Shown here: piece after piece, positions 60,940 through 64,000 of the stretch
Position numbering within the stretch: the first letter of the stretch is position 1
Layout: the number at the start of each line of letters is the position of its first letter
Assembly: GCA_029747015.1 (NCBI GenBank)
Contig: JAKOGI010001176.1
Span: 7,501 to 71,500, forward strand
Reading direction: 5' to 3'
DNA length: 64,000 nucleotides
Source: Carnegiea gigantea
Lineage: Eukaryota > Streptophyta > Magnoliopsida > Caryophyllales > Cactaceae
Made by a program: the position numbers and the translations under genes
The notes under the pieces: generated by a model
Told to the model about the DNA's origin: nothing
Database searches by the model: none
Seen by the model: the letters and a program-made list of their open reading frames with translations, nothing else

Positions 60940-61469
60940 CATGATGTTGGAATTTTTTGTCATGATAAGACACCTGAGGTGAGTTATAGTCAGATGTATA
61001 TCGTTTTACATTTTCATACTGGCAACATGACAGATCAGCCAAATCCACAAGCTGGTACTCATTAAATCTCAGAATAATTATCCTATTTAATAAGGACGGT
61101 GTTTAAAGGGGCATTATTTAATGTGTTTTTTCTTTAACTGCCCTATTTTTATTTATTTTTTCTGGGAATGGAGAGAGATATAAATATACTAGACGATATA
61201 TACAGTTTTAAAATGTAGAAAAATTGATCAATTATTGAAAAGTAATCCCAATTCATTATAGACGAATCTAATTTTGTATAGAGCTGCAATTTATCATTTA
61301 TTTAATTGAACTTGTTATTTAGTAATTAGTTTAACCGGTAAAATTTTTATAAGTCATTTTGAACATGAATTACTATCATATACCCCTCCATATTTAGGTA
61401 AACATTTATTTATAACTCACTATTTTTGGAATCATTATCTAACCCCTCACACATTAAAAATTGTTATTT

Positions 61470-61551
<82 letters not shown>

Positions 61552-62340
61552 AAATTTGTTATTATTGAACCCCTCACACCAACAAACTTTTGGAGGCCAT
61601 ATGATAATAAGGCCATCTTCGGCACAACTAACGTTTTGATACCCATTTGAATAGCATATAGTTGTTTGGGTAGCAAACAATTATTTAGGAAGCAAATGGT
61701 TGGTGAACTAGTGAATTGAAAAAAATGTGTTTGGTTAAATCAGTTGCAGGATTGACGGTCAACTATACAGTGACAAAAAAGGACTAAGTGTTATCTTTCT
61801 ATACTATTATTATCAACATCATCATCATCATCATCGCCGATACTACTATTATAAATTTTATGCAACTTAATGACAATAAGAGCAGTTTCCATAACAACCC
61901 TAGGCGAAACCATATTAATTAATCATTCAGAGGAAGAAAAAAAAAAAGAAGGGACCATGAGAATCCATGTCGGCCTACAGTGCACGCAGTCGAATAGAAA
62001 TACAAGGCTAAAGGCTCTTAATTGTTAAACGTTAATGGCGTTGACAGATCATTAAGGAGAAAGTCAGGGGTATGGTTGTAAAGCAACATATGGAACGCTA
62101 GTCCGTTGAATGAAACGTTAGTGACCACAATATTTCGCAAACGTTAGGTGATCTGCTATTTGAAGTCGTAAAATACTGGTTTACAAAACAATCAAAATCA
62201 GAACAAATAGATTTTTTATTTAGTCAAAATTCTAAATGCTAACCAAAATGTTATTGGTAACTAAGGCCTAATTTTTAAGCTGCGGAGAGTTAAATAATAA
62301 TTTTGAAAATAGTAGGTTATAAATAACATTTATCAAAATA
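60940..62340. other. Spacer with TA microsatellite
   Basis: No gene is seen. It contains the (TA)n run at 61471-61549. The three open frames across it (61426-61680, both strands) come from the simple repeat. Confidence 0.5.
61471..61549. repeat. TA dinucleotide microsatellite
   Basis: About 79 bp of almost pure (AT)n, one interruption near 61480. Confidence 0.97.
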
Positions 62341-62348
62341 TGGAGAGG

Positions 62349-62459
62349 TAAAAAGCACAGCCCAGTGCATAAGCATCCCGCGTTCACGCAGGGTACGGAA
62401 AAGAGCCCCACTCCAATGGGTGAATTATAGGCAGTTTAACCTGACTTTGTCAGTGGCTG
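62349..62459 (-). mobile_element. Au-like SINE, 5'-truncated, minus strand
   Basis: The plus strand 'agcccagtgcataagcatcc', 'cgcgttcacgcagggtacgg', 'caatgggtgaattataggca' is the reverse of the 3' body of the plant Au SINE family (sense form: GGGTAAGGCTGCGTAC, CGGACCCTGCGC, GGGAGCTTAGTGCACCGGGCTG). The tRNA-like head with the Pol III boxes is missing. It lies about 700 bp upstream of the channel gene. Confidence 0.7.
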
Positions 62460-63067
62460 ATTATCTAATGTCAAAGAGGTACATGATAATAATTCTTTTG
62501 CCAATAATTGATGAATACTAGCAAATTTTTGTGTTTTTAATCTTTCAAATCTGTCCATTATTATAAGGTCTAAATTCATGGATATAGTAAAAGATACACA
62601 CAGCTAATTATCTAATGTCAAGTTGGATATCTCATTGGCCGCAATGGTTGCTGGCTGCTGCGAAACTATTAACGAGGGTTAAAGTTATATCGTTGCATGC
62701 ACTTAGACAGAGGCCGGCTCAAAATAAATGGAAAAGATTTAAAACTTGATGGCTTTTGATGTCCTATTTGGCTAGCAAAAGAACCTTTTATCGTCGAGTC
62801 CGATCCATCAAAGCAAAAAAAAAAGTCCCCACCTTGATCTGACCAGAATGGAGTCCGAGCTGTAAAGTGCTAAAAAACTGGCCATGACCAAAAAACCTGA
62901 AACGAAATTCTGGTTTGGTGTAGGCAGCCCCACCTCTTCCACTCTTCTCTCCTTTACCTAATTTTGCTTGTTAATATTGTGATTTCCCAATAAGCTAGCA
63001 ACGTGCTTCTAGTATCCTTAGTTGTAGACCAATATACCATTTACATGCTCCTTTCTTTGGCACTTAC

Positions 63068-63075
63068 TATATATA
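63068..63075 (+). promoter_or_regulatory. Probable TATA box of the SLAH-type gene
   Basis: 'tatatata' inside 'cactatatatacatat', 96 bp upstream of the ATG. A start about 30 bp downstream would give a leader of about 65 bases rich in A and C, normal for plant genes. The 600 bp upstream contain no element that I recognise, apart from the SINE fragment farther away. Confidence 0.6.
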
Positions 63076-63163
63076 CATATAACAAGCAGCAAAAATTATT
63101 CCCAACGCAATAACAAAATACCTTTGCTCCTCTCCCACCACACCTCCTACAGTCTAGAGAAGA

Positions 63164-64000
63164 ATGGAGCCCAAAGTAAGTTCTGAACTAAGTGTAGAAG
63201 TCACGATTGATGCATCATCTACAACATTGCCAAGTGATTGCACGAGTAACAAAAGTCGATTGATTGGGAGAATCGGCAAGCATTTTGTGTCAGTTGTGCT
63301 GGCAAACTTCCACGCGGGCTATTTCAGGATAAGCATGTCCTTGTGCGCTCAGGTGATGCTTTGGAACAACTTGATCCGATTCACAAGAGAAAACAATGAT
63401 CCTCATATGCGCTTGGTCCTGCCCATGCTCCCATCAATAGCATGTACTCTCTTGTGGTCCATGGCACTAGTTATACTACTCTCATTGTCCCTTGTCTACA
63501 TATTGAGGTGTTACTATCACTTTGATAAGGTCAAGTTGGAGTTCTTGAACCATGTAGGGGTGAACTACTTATTCGCTCCATGGATGTCCTGCTTGTTCCT
63601 GCTTCAGTTGCCACCGAACTTCCTCGTGCCTAGGAACAGTATTTACAAACAAATACTTTGGTGGGTGTCTGTGGTGCCAATAATCATGCTAGACATCAAG
63701 ATCTATGGGCAATGGTTCACTAAGGGTAAGAGGTTTTTGTCAAGGGTAGCAAACCCTACTAATCAATTATCAGTCATTGCAAATTTGGTGGGTGCAAAAG
63801 CAGCAATTTACATGGGGTGTGTGCAGATTGCAGTGTGTTTGTTTTCCTTAGGCATGGTTCATTACTTGGTGCTTTTTGTCACTCTTTATCAGAGACTTCC
63901 GATGAGCAATGGAGTCTCGACAATGCTACGGCCGGTTTTCTTCTTGTTTACTGCAACACCAAGCATGGCAAGCTTGGCATGGAGCTCAATAACTGGGAGT
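63164..64000 (+). CDS. S-type anion channel, SLAC1-homologue (SLAH1/SLAH4-like), 5' part
   Basis: This is a plasma-membrane anion (chloride/nitrate) channel of the SLAC1/TehA (tellurite-resistance/dicarboxylate transporter) family. The frame is open for 279 codons from the ATG at 63164 to the window edge, about 70% of the usual 370-400 residues, with no intron so far. Hydrophobic segments lie near residues 43-62, 92-116, 135-150, 163-180, 201-225, 228-243 and 256-273. Signatures are 'HAGYFRIS' (50-57), 'FDKVKLEFLNHVGVNYLFAP' (120-139), 'DIKIYGQWFT' (177-186), 'SVIANLVGAKAA' (203-214), 'LGMVHYLVLFVTLYQRLP' (229-246) and 'LRPVFFLFTATPSMASLAW' (255-273). The short N-terminus (about 40 residues) fits SLAH1/4, which lack the long regulatory N-terminus of SLAC1/SLAH3. 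Related channels act in root anion loading of the xylem. That role is inferred here. The gate phenylalanine would lie beyond the window. This is the only intact host gene in the window. Confidence 0.93.
   Translation, partial: MEPKVSSELSVEVTIDASSTTLPSDCTSNKSRLIGRIGKHFVSVVLANFHAGYFRISMSLCAQVMLWNNLIRFTRENNDPHMRLVLPMLPSIACTLLWSMALVILLSLSLVYILRCYYHFDKVKLEFLNHVGVNYLFAPWMSCLFLLQLPPNFLVPRNSIYKQILWWVSVVPIIMLDIKIYGQWFTKGKRFLSRVANPTNQLSVIANLVGAKAAIYMGCVQIAVCLFSLGMVHYLVLFVTLYQRLPMSNGVSTMLRPVFFLFTATPSMASLAWSSITGS

Noticed and set aside
61426..61680. Open frames on both strands across 61.5 kb
   Set aside because: They consist mostly of Ile-Tyr repeats from a (TA)n microsatellite.
1..64000. tRNA genes, CRISPR arrays, organelle insertions or prokaryote-like operons
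   Set aside because: I saw no tRNA cloverleaf, no spacer-repeat array, no chloroplast or mitochondrial gene fragment and no operon-like gene runs. tRNA-like words are primer sites of retroelements.

Overview
This window is plant nuclear DNA from a flowering plant. It is AT-rich and almost entirely old, broken transposable elements, with one intact host gene running off the right edge. The evidence for a plant is a SLAC1-homologue (SLAH1/4-type) anion channel gene at 63164 onward, plant-specific element families (SIRE-like and Ale-like Copia, Athila-like and chromovirus-like Ty3, CACTA/Spm, hAT, a 5S-derived Cassandra TRIM, an Au-like SINE) and tRNA-Met and tRNA-Asp primer sites. I cannot name the species.

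Layout. (1) 1-4.6 kb: LTR-like and CACTA-end-like debris, no gene. (2) About 4.6-15.7 kb: a minus-strand Copia element. Its 3' LTR is apparently split by a long LTR-like block (4974-8741, holding a MITE and an AT microsatellite). Its gag is split by a 1.7-kb hAT-type element (13050-14760, perfect 8-bp target duplication), which itself contains a second hAT-type MITE (13450-14039). (3) 15988-46839: a nest of elements. The outer layer is a plus-strand SIRE-like Copia. Its gag is interrupted at codon level by an Athila-like Ty3 element (17803-39495). That element carries a 10-kb CACTA transposon (about 21790-31988), a Cassandra TRIM (32290-33018, perfect 5-bp target duplication) and a minus-strand non-coding LTR element (34347-37862). 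(4) 47621-54766: a minus-strand chromovirus-like Ty3 element. One LTR is about 4.5 kb and the other 0.68 kb. An RTE-type LINE fragment lies inside. (5) 56339-60939: a minus-strand Ale-like Copia with LTRs of only about 112 bp. (6) 60.9-63.1 kb: spacer with a TA microsatellite and an Au-like SINE fragment. (7) 63164-64000: the SLAH-type channel gene, TATA box at 63068.

Nothing here works together as a pathway. The element proteins are pseudogenes with many stops and frameshifts, apart from some still-open exons in the CACTA second gene. LTR pairs differ at roughly one position in five in the stretches I aligned by eye, so the insertions are old. I found no evidence of an undescribed system. 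What stands out is how completely the order of insertion can be read from interrupted reading frames, LTR pairs and target duplications. All boundaries come from reading by eye and could shift by a few bases.
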